Program-made: the position numbers and the translations under genes | The notes under the pieces: generated by a model | The model's database searches: none | What the model was told of the DNA's origin: nothing | What the model saw: only the letters and a program-made list of their open reading frames with translations | Shown here: in pieces, positions 29,335 through 37,706 of the stretch | Numbering within the stretch: the stretch's first letter is position 1 | Layout of the letters: each line of letters opens with the position of its first letter | Assembly: GCA_016715625.1 (NCBI GenBank) | Contig: JADJZU010000009.1 | Location: 62,001-126,000, forward strand | Direction of reading: 5' to 3' | Origin: Bacteroidota bacterium | GTDB taxonomy: Bacteria > Bacteroidota > Bacteroidia > Chitinophagales > LD1 | DNA: 64,000 nucleotides

Positions 29335-30294
29335 TTACTTCAGTTCTTTAAGCGCCACGGGGGTCACCCCTACTTTCTTGCATACGGCAGCAGCTCCTTT
29401 GTTGGCAAACTGCGCAATTTCTTTCATCGGATATTTTTGTACAAAGGCGAGTGCCGCAATACTGATTACGGTATCTCCGGCCCCTGACACATCGGCCGCC
29501 TTAATGGCTTTGGCCGGCACGATAAACGATTGTCCATCGCGCGTAAAGCAGAAGATGCCATGCGCCCCCAGGGTTACCATCAGGTTTTTAAATCTGTTTT
29601 TTCTGCGCAGTTCTTCGGCACCGCTGCGCAGGCTTTCAATGCTCTTGGAATTGATGCGATACCCAATAGCCTCCGAAAACTCGCGCAGGTTGGGCTTAAA
29701 CAAATCGATGGCCTGATAATCGAGAAAGTTGCGCTCCTTGGGGTCCACCGCCACCGGAATCTCCGCTTTGGTGGCATGCAGCAATATCTGCTTGATGAAA
29801 TATTTGGTGAGCACTCCTTTGTTGTAATCCTGAATAATGATGATGTCAATCTTCTCGTTCGCTACAATCTTTTTAAACTCTTTAATGAGCAAGGCCTCCT
29901 GCGCATCCTGCACATCTTCGGCATCTTCTTCATCAAAACGCACCACCTGTTTGTCGTCATCAAAAATGCGCGTTTTGAGCGTGGTCGTTCTGTTCTTGTG
30001 CTGCAAAATGTGATTGGTGCGCACACCGGCACTCTTCAGCATATTCATTAAAAGGGTGCCGGTGTTATCACGGCCAATCATCGACAGCAGAAAGGGTTTT
30101 GCGCCCAATTGCAGTAAGTTGAGCGCTACGTTGGCTGCGCCACCCGGGCGGCTTTCTTTCGATTCTATTTCCACCACCGGCACCGGTGCTTCGGGCGAAA
30201 TGCGGTTCACCTCTCCAAAGAGGTAATAATCGACCATCACATCACCGATAATTAATACGTTGATGTTGGAGAAGTTGAGTTTGTTGTTGGGCAT
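29335..30294 (-). CDS. hldE: D-glycero-beta-D-manno-heptose-7-phosphate kinase (PfkB family, HldE kinase domain)
   Basis: This 319-residue PfkB-family sugar kinase matches the N-terminal kinase half of HldE/RfaE (RfaE1). It has GDVMVDYYLFGEVNRISPEAPVPV, the substrate-binding GGAANVALNL, RFDEED, and the catalytic DVSGAGDT near residue 265. The reaction gives heptose-1,7-bisphosphate for ADP-heptose and LPS core. The cytidylyltransferase half is absent, so the adenylyltransferase must be separate. Upstream it is 20 bp from an aminotransferase; downstream it nearly touches the kinase-like gene. Confidence 0.88.
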   Translation of the reverse strand: MPNNKLNFSNINVLIIGDVMVDYYLFGEVNRISPEAPVPVVEIESKESRPGGAANVALNLLQLGAKPFLLSMIGRDNTGTLLMNMLKSAGVRTNHILQHKNRTTTLKTRIFDDDKQVVRFDEEDAEDVQDAQEALLIKEFKKIVANEKIDIIIIQDYNKGVLTKYFIKQILLHATKAEIPVAVDPKERNFLDYQAIDLFKPNLREFSEAIGYRINSKSIESLRSGAEELRRKNRFKNLMVTLGAHGIFCFTRDGQSFIVPAKAIKAADVSGAGDTVISIAALAFVQKYPMKEIAQFANKGAAAVCKKVGVTPVALKELK

Positions 30295-30314
30295 ACTGGT
30301 GGGGGATTAAAAAC

Positions 30315-31535
30315 TCAAAGTAGCTGGGCCAGGGCGGCTTTCATACGCTTGCAGGCCTCGGTTAATTTTTCTTCGCTGGTGGCATAGCTCATGCGCAGGC
30401 AGGTTTTGTCGCCAAAACTTTCGCCACTCACCAGGGCAATATTGCCCTCGCTCAATAAGTAAAGCGAAATATCTTCGGGCGTATTCAACGTTTTACCGTT
30501 GTAGGACTTTCCGAAATAACTGCTCACGTCAAAAAAGAAATAGAAGGCGCCATCGGGCAAATTCACTTTCAGGCCGGGTATGTCTTTCAACAAGGCATAG
30601 ACGAGGTCTCTGCGTTTTTTAAACTGCTCCACCATCTTCAGGCTGGGTGTGATATCTGTCAACAAAGCAGCTTCTCCGGCTTTTTGTGCAATAGAGCAGG
30701 TGCCCGAGGTAATTTGCCCCTGCATTTTGTCGCAGGCCTTGGCAATAGCCAGTGGTGCCCCAATGTAGCCGAGCCTCCAGCCGGTCATGGCAAAACCTTT
30801 CGAAAAACCATTCACGGTAATCACCTGCTCTTTTATGTCGGAAAACTCGGCAAGGCTGGTGTGTTTCTCTCCGGTAAAGTTGATGTATTCATAAATTTCG
30901 TCACACAATACAAACACATTGGGGTGACGCTTCAACACGTCAGCAATACCGGACAATTCAGTTTTGGAATACACCGAACCCGTAGGGTTACAAGGTGATG
31001 AAAAGATGATGAGTTTGGTTTTAGGTGTAATATGCTTCTCCAACTGATCGGGAGTTACTTTAAAATTTGTGTCTATAGTGCTTGGAATTTCAATGCACTT
31101 GCCTTCGGCTAATTCGGCAATAGCTGCATAGCTAACCCAATAAGGTGCAGGCAAAAGCACTTCATCGCCCGGATTAATCAAACTCATCACTACATTGGCA
31201 ATGCTCTGTTTGGCACCGGTAGACACCACAATCTGCTCGATGCTATAATCCAGATTATTGTCGCGTTTAAACTTCTGTGCAATAGCCTTACGTAGTTCCG
31301 GATAGCCCGGCACCGGAGTATACTTCGTATAACCCTTATCAATCGCCTCTTTGGCTGCGTCTTTAATATGTTGCGGGGTGTCGAAATCAGGCTCGCCCAG
31401 GCTCAGGTCAATAATATCTTTCCCCTGCGCTTTTAACTCGCGGCTCATTTTGGCCATTTTGATAGTGGCACTTTCCTGCATTTGATTAATTCGTTCGCTC
31501 AGATAATTCATAGTAGAAGTGGCTGGGGTGGACAT
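30315..31535 (-). CDS. Class I/II pyridoxal-phosphate aminotransferase (aspartate aminotransferase-like)
   Basis: This 406-residue fold-type I aminotransferase has SLGEPDFDTP, the PLP-contact Asn of FSSPCNPTGS, Asp/Tyr of CDEIYEY, Schiff-base Lys in GFSKGFAMTGWRLGY, and substrate-carboxylate Arg in CLRMSYATS. The subgroup I AspC-like layout suggests aspartate/2-oxoglutarate specificity, but related enzymes use other amino acids. It heads the operon leading into hldE. Confidence 0.92.
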   Translation of the reverse strand: MSTPATSTMNYLSERINQMQESATIKMAKMSRELKAQGKDIIDLSLGEPDFDTPQHIKDAAKEAIDKGYTKYTPVPGYPELRKAIAQKFKRDNNLDYSIEQIVVSTGAKQSIANVVMSLINPGDEVLLPAPYWVSYAAIAELAEGKCIEIPSTIDTNFKVTPDQLEKHITPKTKLIIFSSPCNPTGSVYSKTELSGIADVLKRHPNVFVLCDEIYEYINFTGEKHTSLAEFSDIKEQVITVNGFSKGFAMTGWRLGYIGAPLAIAKACDKMQGQITSGTCSIAQKAGEAALLTDITPSLKMVEQFKKRRDLVYALLKDIPGLKVNLPDGAFYFFFDVSSYFGKSYNGKTLNTPEDISLYLLSEGNIALVSGESFGDKTCLRMSYATSEEKLTEACKRMKAALAQLL

Positions 31536-31770
31536 TGGTGTTTGTTTTCTGGCGCGAAAATAATTTTGCGACCAGATTTCAGCTCAAATATTTTCAGAAG
31601 TAATTAACCGGTTATTCACCAAAGCGAGCGAAAGAGTGTTCGCCCGAAAGCAAATGAACTCAAATAGAGAACATCCTGTATATCGGCTGCACTATCTTGC
31701 CAATGCGTTCATTTCCATCCCTCAAAATTTCATGTAGGTTTGTCGCCTTTCAGTTTTAGAAATTCAGCAG

Positions 31771-32457
31771 GTGAAACTTTCCATTATAATGCCGGTGTTC
31801 AACGAACACAAAACCATTCGCGAAATCATAGCGAAGGTGATGGCCGTGCCCATCGAAAAAGAATTGATTATTGTAGATGATGCCTCCACCGATGGCACCC
31901 GCGATATTTTAAAAGCAGAGTTTGAAAACAAACCGGACATTCGTGTTTTCTATCACGAACAGAACAAAGGTAAAGCCGGTGCCATTAAAACCGGCATTCC
32001 GCACTGCACCGGTGAAATCATTTCTATACAAGATGGTGACCTGGAAACCGACCCCAACGATTTTATTCACCTTACAGAGCCTATTAAAAAAGGAGAAGCC
32101 AGTGTGGTCTATGGCTCGCGCTACTTGAACCGCACAGAGAAAAGCCTCTACTTCGCCTACAAATTTGGTGCTCGTTTTCTGAGTGTAGTAGTCAATATTC
32201 TCTATTGCCAGAACATCACCGATGAAGCCACCTGCTACAAAGTGTTTAAAGCAGACATACTCAAGCAGATTCCTTTAGAATACAACCGTTTCGAATTTTG
32301 CCCCGAGGTTACCGCCAAGGTTTCCAAAATGGGCTATAAGATTAAAGAACTCCCCATGAACTATTACCCACGGAGTTTTGATGAAGGCAAAAAAATGAAC
32401 TGGCGCGATGGTATTATTGCCCTGTGGGTGCTCTTAAAATTTAGATTTGTCAACTAA
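31771..32457 (+). CDS. Family 2 glycosyltransferase (polyprenyl-phosphate sugar synthase-like)
   Basis: This 228-residue GT-A glycosyltransferase starts at GTG. It has MPVFNEHKTI, the nucleotide-binding VDDASTDGTRD, a metal-binding QDGDLETDPNDF, and the late DEATCYKVF. The size and lack of membrane spans match DPM1-like enzymes, which load a sugar onto a polyprenyl-phosphate carrier. The next genes start 2 bp and then 3 bp apart and include a GT-C membrane protein, so the product is probably a lipid-linked donor for that enzyme. A TAGGTTTG at 31735-31742 could be its -7 promoter element. Confidence 0.88.
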   Translation: MKLSIIMPVFNEHKTIREIIAKVMAVPIEKELIIVDDASTDGTRDILKAEFENKPDIRVFYHEQNKGKAGAIKTGIPHCTGEIISIQDGDLETDPNDFIHLTEPIKKGEASVVYGSRYLNRTEKSLYFAYKFGARFLSVVVNILYCQNITDEATCYKVFKADILKQIPLEYNRFEFCPEVTAKVSKMGYKIKELPMNYYPRSFDEGKKMNWRDGIIALWVLLKFRFVN

Positions 32458-32459
32458 TC

Positions 32460-33200
32460 ATGGCGAAGCAGCAAAAAACCGTTTCAGCAAAAAAACCATC
32501 TTCCACCGGTGTAAGCCTGCCCGAGTATCTGGGGAGGAATGCCGTGGTGGTTATAGCCATTGCTTTTATTCTGTTTCTTATCGACAAAAAGAACGAAAAG
32601 CAAAGCCAACTACAGGACATGTATCAGGAGTTTCAGCAACTGCGCCAAAGCGGTGGCAACCAGCAGCGCATGGAAGAACTCTATCGCGAAATCAACGAAA
32701 TTCAAAGCGATACTTCCTTCCTCACCCGCACCACCCGTGGCTATCACTGGGCCATTCACGACATGGCGCTGGGTAGCTTAAAAAGTATTGAAGACCTCCG
32801 GGAACAACTGCACCTCCGCGGGGCCGACTCCACCGCCCAATCGCTGCGCGATGCCAAGTTAGGTATGAAGGTGGGCGTGTATCCTTACATGAAAATGATA
32901 GAGGCCAACACTCCAAAGGATGCGGTTATTTTGTTACCCCCCGCTGATACGCTAGCCGAATACGGCAAATGGAATTTTATTTACGATACCGATTGGGTAG
33001 AATATTTCATTTATCCCCGCTTGTGCGTGAGCACCGGCCGCGAAGCCGAACACCCGGACCTGGCCAAGCGAATCACCCACGTGCTGGTGGTAGACGGATT
33101 TGCCGGATGGAACTACCTGAAGTATGATATACCCCTGGAGCAGCGCCCCAAAGACGCCATACTCCCGGTAGATAAACCACCTGTAGCCATTAACCAATAA
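32460..33200 (+). CDS. Unknown single-span membrane protein in glycosylation operon
   Basis: This 246-residue protein has a basic N-terminus, one membrane span at about residues 27-43 (NAVVVIAIAFILFLI), a coiled-coil region to ~90 and an extracytoplasmic domain (AVILLPPADTLAEYGKWNFIYD, WVEYFIYPRLCV, HVLVVDGFAGWNYL). I do not recognise it. Its position between a DPM1-like and a GT-C gene, with gaps of 2-3 bp, suggests it works with them. Confidence 0.75.
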   Translation: MAKQQKTVSAKKPSSTGVSLPEYLGRNAVVVIAIAFILFLIDKKNEKQSQLQDMYQEFQQLRQSGGNQQRMEELYREINEIQSDTSFLTRTTRGYHWAIHDMALGSLKSIEDLREQLHLRGADSTAQSLRDAKLGMKVGVYPYMKMIEANTPKDAVILLPPADTLAEYGKWNFIYDTDWVEYFIYPRLCVSTGREAEHPDLAKRITHVLVVDGFAGWNYLKYDIPLEQRPKDAILPVDKPPVAINQ

Positions 33201-33203
33201 TCT

Positions 33204-34610
33204 ATGCTCACCACCGGAATCATACTCTGTTATCTTCTTGGTTTGTCGCTGTTATGGCTCATTAGCCGGAAGTTTACAGTGCTCGAAATGGTCGGCTACT
33301 CCTTTCTGCTGGGGATAGGTGCCGAAAGCGTTTTTCTTTTTCTGCTCGATATTGTTGGCGTAAGATATTCTGCCGGAGTGTTGATAGGCGTAAACATTGG
33401 GGCTATAGCCGCCTTACTGGCAGCCAATTACAAAAATCTGTTACAGTTAAAGACCGACTTTCCGCTGCCCGATTTCAGCTTAGGCAAAATCAACTACGCT
33501 GCCCTCTTTCTGTTCGCCATCATGGCTTATCTCTTTTATGCCATCACCGTAAAAAACCTTTTCTGGATACCCACCGAGCACGACTCCATCAGCTCGTTCG
33601 ATAAACTGGGGCGCATTATGGCGCTGGAGGGCAAACTCCGCATCAGCCTCTTTGACTATAACCTGGAAGGGGCCGGAGGCATTTATCCTCCGCTCTACCA
33701 CAGCAGCTTTGCCTATGTTTACATCTTTGGTGCCGAGTCGCCCAAGATTATTACCACCCTGTTTTTCCTGTCGCTGCTCACTACTTTTTACAGCCTGCTT
33801 AAAAACTATGCCGGCAGCACCGCTGCCGCTTTGTTCACCTTTATTTTAATGGTAACCCCCGAACTGTTTTCACATGCAGCCTTGTCTTTGGGCAACCTGC
33901 CCACCACGGCTTATGTGGGCGCTGCCTCGTTGCTGTTGTTTACCTGGCTCGAGAAACGCGATGAAAAAGCCTTTTGGCTCAGTGCCGCCCTCATGGCCTG
34001 TGTTATATGGATACGCAGCGACACCATCGTGTTTATTGCGGCTGCCCTGCTGCTCATGGCACTCGATTTTTGGTTTACCAAAGACTGGAAAAAGACCCTC
34101 ATTTACGGTGCTTTTGCGGTCTCTCCCTTTGTGATTTGGAATCTCTATATGAAACTGAAACTACATGCCGTGCAGGGCAATAAGTTTGATTTGGGCATGG
34201 GCTACAACAGCGAACGATTCGACCTCGTGTGGGGCTACGTGAAAGCATTTTTGCTGGGTGGTCAAAAAGGTAATGTAGATGGCGGTCAGCTTTATGGCCT
34301 GGTCTTCATCCTTTTTCTGCTGGCCCTTTTTATCAATGTGGCCATGATGTATAAAAACGGATGGAAAGAAACCCTGAAAGACAAATTGAATGTATTGGTT
34401 TTCTTCTTCGTTTCGTTTGCGCTCTATTTTCTGGTTTTCTATCTCATAGACGTGAAAGTGCAGCGCGCGCCCATCAGTTCGCTGATGGAAAGCTCCTTTA
34501 AGCGCGGCCTGTTTTTCTTTATTCCGGTGGTGCTGTTTTATGCCGCCACCAACCGCAGCAGCCTGTGGCTGTTCGAAAAGATAGAGCGGTTCAGGACGGG
34601 AAAGGAGTAA
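33204..34610 (+). CDS. GT-C fold membrane glycosyltransferase (GT39-like)
   Basis: This 468-residue polytopic protein has 10-12 membrane spans. The first large loop carries an acidic motif typical of GT-C enzymes (IPTEHDSISSFDKLGRIM, ~120-137). The rest is membrane helices with Arg/Asp-containing loops (VIWIRSDTIVF). GT-C transferases use polyprenyl-phosphate sugars and transfer them outside the cytoplasmic membrane to protein or lipid. It is the last gene of a three-gene operon. Confidence 0.78.
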   Translation: MLTTGIILCYLLGLSLLWLISRKFTVLEMVGYSFLLGIGAESVFLFLLDIVGVRYSAGVLIGVNIGAIAALLAANYKNLLQLKTDFPLPDFSLGKINYAALFLFAIMAYLFYAITVKNLFWIPTEHDSISSFDKLGRIMALEGKLRISLFDYNLEGAGGIYPPLYHSSFAYVYIFGAESPKIITTLFFLSLLTTFYSLLKNYAGSTAAALFTFILMVTPELFSHAALSLGNLPTTAYVGAASLLLFTWLEKRDEKAFWLSAALMACVIWIRSDTIVFIAAALLLMALDFWFTKDWKKTLIYGAFAVSPFVIWNLYMKLKLHAVQGNKFDLGMGYNSERFDLVWGYVKAFLLGGQKGNVDGGQLYGLVFILFLLALFINVAMMYKNGWKETLKDKLNVLVFFFVSFALYFLVFYLIDVKVQRAPISSLMESSFKRGLFFFIPVVLFYAATNRSSLWLFEKIERFRTGKE

Positions 34611-34962
34611 GAAAAAATTACCAGCAAAAAGCACAGATGGGAATGGGACACTTTAAGTAAAGACTAGGCGCGTTTATTTGACCCCTGACACTGATAAATA
34701 TCGCAAATGAAAACTGCAGGGTAATCAGTTCAGCATTTGCGGATTCATGGATAGCAGATTTTAAAAGATTTGGCATTTTCGAAACCGATGAAGTGTATAA
34801 AGGAGACTCCGTTTCGGTAAAAAAAGGTGGATTCGGGCTATTGCATACATTTTACCCCCTCACTCTTTTATACAATTCCTTTGAAAATTAAAGCGGGTGT
34901 TTATATTTGTGTCCCTTTTTGAAAAAAGAGGGCAGATAGTTCGTTGTTAATAAACAGAAAAA
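34611..34962. other. 352-bp gap before tRNA-Trp: gene remnant plus promoter
   Basis: A frame without a start codon, open from 34682 to a TAA at 34889-34891, reads like the C-terminus of a real protein: FADSWIADFKRFGIF, ETDEVYKGDSVSV, then LYNSFEN. It overlaps the -33 element of the promoter at 34880. No upstream part is visible, so it looks like a leftover from a deletion or rearrangement. Confidence 0.45.
34880..34909 (+). promoter_or_regulatory. Bacteroidota-type promoter for trnW-secE-nusG-rplKAJ
   Basis: TTTG at 34880-34883 and TATATTTG (TAnnTTTG) at 34902-34909 are 18 bp apart, the spacing of the primary sigma factor in Bacteroidota. Transcription should begin around 34915-34917, about 47 bp before the tRNA. 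Confidence 0.75.
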
Positions 34963-35033
34963 AGGGGCATAGTGCAATGGTAGCATACCGGTCTCCAAAA
35001 CCGTTGATGTCAGTTCGAATCTGGCTGCCCCTG
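34963..35033 (+). tRNA. trnW: tRNA-Trp (anticodon CCA)
   Basis: The acceptor stem AGGGGCA/TGCCCCT closes the molecule. The anticodon loop CTCCAAA has CCA at 34995-34997. The T arm GTCAG-TTCGAAT-CTGGC pairs fully with one G-U. The 3' CCA is not encoded. The gene directly before secE is the usual place for tRNA-Trp in Bacteroidota. Confidence 0.95.
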
Positions 35034-35053
35034 CAAAAAGAAAAAAAAAGAAT

Positions 35054-35254
35054 ATGAACAGTATTACTACCTATTTCCGCGAGGCTTATGACGAGCTGAT
35101 GAATAAAGTAACCTGGCCATCGTGGGCGGAGTTGCAGGAGAGTTCGGTGATTGTATTGGTGACCGCTATTCTTATTTCTTTATTGGTGGTAGGGATGGAT
35201 ATTGCTTTTAAATACGGCACTTCGGGCATTTATAAACTCATTATCGGGGGATAA
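35054..35254 (+). CDS. secE: Preprotein translocase subunit SecE
   Basis: This 66-residue SecE has the conserved amphipathic helix (YDELMNKVTWPSWAELQES) and one membrane span (VIVLVTAILISLLVVGMDIAF). It clamps SecY in the SecYEG channel. The order trnW-secE-nusG-rplK is standard; nusG starts 5 bp after its stop. Confidence 0.96.
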   Translation: MNSITTYFREAYDELMNKVTWPSWAELQESSVIVLVTAILISLLVVGMDIAFKYGTSGIYKLIIGG

Positions 35255-35259
35255 GCATC

Positions 35260-35793
35260 ATGGCAGAAAACATTAAATGGCATGTAGTCCGCGTTATCAG
35301 CGGTCAGGAGCGCAAAATCCGCGAGCACGCTATGCTGGAGATTACCCGTAGTAAATGGGACAAAATAATCACCAACATTCTGGTGCCTACCGAAAAGGTG
35401 TACACCATTAAAGCCGGTAAAAAAACAATCAAGGAAAAAACGCTTTTCCCGGGTTATGTATACATGGAGGTGGACGACAACAAAATGACTCAGGAAATGT
35501 GGCAGCACATTCGTCAGGTGCATGGCGTGTTGGGCTTTTTGGGTCATTTGTCTAAAGCCGAAGCGCACAAAATGCTGGGCACTGCTGACCTGGCCATGGA
35601 TGCCGGAGAAACGATGGTGGAGCCTTTCATTATGAACGAAGAAGTGAAGGTAATAGACGGGCCGTTCAACGATTTTATAGGCACTATTGAGGAAATCAAC
35701 AACGAGAAAAAGAAGCTGAAAGTGATTGTGAAGATATTTGGTCGCAGAACACCGGTAGAGGTCAGCTTTATGCAGGTAGAAAAAATCAGTTAA
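35260..35793 (+). CDS. nusG: Transcription termination/antitermination protein NusG
   Basis: This 177-residue protein has an N-terminal NGN domain (KWHVVRVISGQERKIREH, LFPGYVYMEV, VHGVLGFLG) that binds RNA polymerase, and a C-terminal KOW domain (VKVIDGPFNDFIGTIEEI, FGRRTPVEVSF) that contacts Rho or ribosomal S10. The length is normal. Confidence 0.97.
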   Translation: MAENIKWHVVRVISGQERKIREHAMLEITRSKWDKIITNILVPTEKVYTIKAGKKTIKEKTLFPGYVYMEVDDNKMTQEMWQHIRQVHGVLGFLGHLSKAEAHKMLGTADLAMDAGETMVEPFIMNEEVKVIDGPFNDFIGTIEEINNEKKKLKVIVKIFGRRTPVEVSFMQVEKIS

Positions 35794-35825
35794 TTCAAAT
35801 TAGTTCATAGGTAAAAACAAATACA

Positions 35826-36254
35826 ATGGCAAAGGAAATCGCAACGTTTATCAAGCTGCAAGTAAAAGGCGGACAAGCCAACCCGGCACCTCCTATTGGA
35901 CCTGCATTAGGTTCTAAAGGGGTGAACATTATGGAGTTTTGCAAGCAGTTCAATGCACGCACACAAGACAAGATGGGCAAAATCCTCCCTTGTGTGATTA
36001 CCGTGTATACAGACAAAAGTTTTGACTTCATCATCAAAACGCCTCCGGTTCACGCTCTTTTGATGGAATACACCAAAAAGACCAGCGGTTCTGCCGAGCC
36101 TAACCGTAAAAAAGTAGGCGCAGTAAGCAAAGACATTATTGAGCGTATTGCCAAAGAAAAAATGCCTGACCTCAACTGCTTTACTGTAGAAAGCGCTATG
36201 AGCATGGTAGCCGGTTCTGCCAAGAGCGCAGGATTTACGGTAGAAGGATACTAA
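35826..36254 (+). CDS. rplK: 50S ribosomal protein L11
   Basis: This 142-residue protein has the L11 start (FIKLQVKGGQANPAPPIGPALG) and the C-terminal rRNA-binding part (SAMSMVAGSAKSAGFTVEGY). It sits in the GTPase-associated centre. A 121-bp gap separates it from rplA, enough for a leader or L1-binding site, though I cannot identify one. Confidence 0.97.
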   Translation: MAKEIATFIKLQVKGGQANPAPPIGPALGSKGVNIMEFCKQFNARTQDKMGKILPCVITVYTDKSFDFIIKTPPVHALLMEYTKKTSGSAEPNRKKVGAVSKDIIERIAKEKMPDLNCFTVESAMSMVAGSAKSAGFTVEGY

Positions 36255-36375
36255 ACAAGGATTAAACAATATCGCTCTGAAATCTGAAAAGAGGCAGGCC
36301 GTATTGTCTATCATACATTTATTTTTTAACGAGGGAGAAGTTCATTGCTTCACTTGACCTCAAAAACCAAAAACA

Positions 36376-37074
36376 ATGAGACTTACAAAAAAAAGAAAAG
36401 CCGTAGCCGGCAAAGTGGATGCAGAGAAATTGTATTCGCTGAACGAAGCCACTAAACTGGTAAAAGAGGTAAACACTGCCAAGTTTAATGCCTCTGTAGA
36501 CCTCCACATCAAATTGGGAGTAGACCCTAAGAAAGCCGACCAGGCTGTGCGCGGAACCACCGCCCTGCCACACGGAACCGGTAAAAGCAAAAAAGTATTG
36601 GTGCTTTGCACGCCTGACAAAGAAGAGGAAGCAAAAAAATCAGGAGCCGACCACGTTGGTTTGGATGAGTTTGTAACCAAAATTGAAAAAGAAGGCTGGA
36701 TGGATTTTGATGTAGTTATTGCTACCCCAAACGTGATGGCCAAGTTGGGTAAAATTGCCCGTATTCTGGGACCACGCAACCTGATGCCGAATCCTAAATC
36801 AGGTACTGTTACCCTCGAGGTAGGCAAAGCCGTGGAAGAAGTAAAGAAAGGTAAAATTGCCTTCAAGGTTGATAAATTCGGAATCGTTCATACCTCTGTA
36901 GGTCGAGTTGGTTTCACAGCTGACCAGCTCAACGAAAATGCCGTTGCCCTGTTGCAAACGCTTTCGAAGCTGAAGCCCGCCACTGCTAAAGGAGTTTACT
37001 TCCAAAGCATCAGCATGGCGAGCACCATGAGCCCTGGAATCAATGTAGATTACAAAAGCGTTTCAGGTATCTAA
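36376..37074 (+). CDS. rplA: 50S ribosomal protein L1
   Basis: This 232-residue L1 shows RKAVAGKVDAEKLYSLNEA, the LPHGTGKSKKVLVL region and LGPRNLMPNPKSGTVT. It builds the L1 stalk that moves E-site tRNA, and in many bacteria represses its own operon. rplJ starts 38 bp downstream. Confidence 0.97.
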   Translation: MRLTKKRKAVAGKVDAEKLYSLNEATKLVKEVNTAKFNASVDLHIKLGVDPKKADQAVRGTTALPHGTGKSKKVLVLCTPDKEEEAKKSGADHVGLDEFVTKIEKEGWMDFDVVIATPNVMAKLGKIARILGPRNLMPNPKSGTVTLEVGKAVEEVKKGKIAFKVDKFGIVHTSVGRVGFTADQLNENAVALLQTLSKLKPATAKGVYFQSISMASTMSPGINVDYKSVSGI

Positions 37075-37112
37075 TTCAAAAACCAATTTGACCATTCTTT
37101 AAAAAATATACA

Positions 37113-37637
37113 ATGGATAAGAATCAAAAAAATCAGGAGATTGCTGAGTTGAAAGAGAAGTTCAGCAACACACAATATTTTTACCTCACCGACTCTTCTA
37201 CCCTTTCTGTAGAGAAAATCAACAAGTTCCGCAGATTGTGCTTTAATGCCGGCATTGAGTATCGTATTTCTAAAAATACCCTCATTAAAAAAGCATTGGA
37301 ACAAGTGGGCGATAGCTACGAAGCTTTGTTCCCGCTCCTGAACGGGCCTACCGGTGTGATGTTCTCTACCGATGGAGCCGCTCCGGCTAAAGTGCTGAAA
37401 GAGTTTCGCAAGAGCAATGAAAGACCACTGTTGAAAGGTGCTTATATCGACTCTTCTATTTTCTCGGGTGACAATCAATTGGAAACGTTGGCCAAGTTGA
37501 AGAGCAAGAGCGAATTGCTGGGCGAAATCGTTGGTTTGTTGCAGTCACCTGCACGCAACGTTATCAGCGCTTTGCAAGGTTCTTCGGCTCAGAAAATTGC
37601 CGGCCTGGTGAAAGCGTTAGAAGAAAGAGGCGCTTAA
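37113..37637 (+). CDS. rplJ: 50S ribosomal protein L10
   Basis: This 174-residue L10 has the N-terminal rRNA-binding fold (LKEKFSNTQYFYLTDSS, EYRISKNTLIKKALE) and the C-terminal helix that should anchor L7/L12 dimers (SAQKIAGLVKALEER). A strong terminator starts about 20 bp after its stop, and rplL, rpoB and rpoC are absent, which is unusual for this operon. Confidence 0.97.
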   Translation: MDKNQKNQEIAELKEKFSNTQYFYLTDSSTLSVEKINKFRRLCFNAGIEYRISKNTLIKKALEQVGDSYEALFPLLNGPTGVMFSTDGAAPAKVLKEFRKSNERPLLKGAYIDSSIFSGDNQLETLAKLKSKSELLGEIVGLLQSPARNVISALQGSSAQKIAGLVKALEERGA

Positions 37638-37657
37638 TTAACCACACTACCGATACT

Positions 37658-37687
37658 AAAAAAGCCACTCCAAAGAGTGGCTTTTTT
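37658..37687. terminator. Bidirectional terminator after rplJ
   Basis: The stem GCCACTC/GAGTGGC (37664-37670, 37675-37681) with CAAA loop is flanked by A6 and T6. It serves both rplJ (+) and the convergent E2 gene (-). Confidence 0.9.
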
Positions 37688-37706
37688 AATGCTCTTAACT
37701 CGGTGG

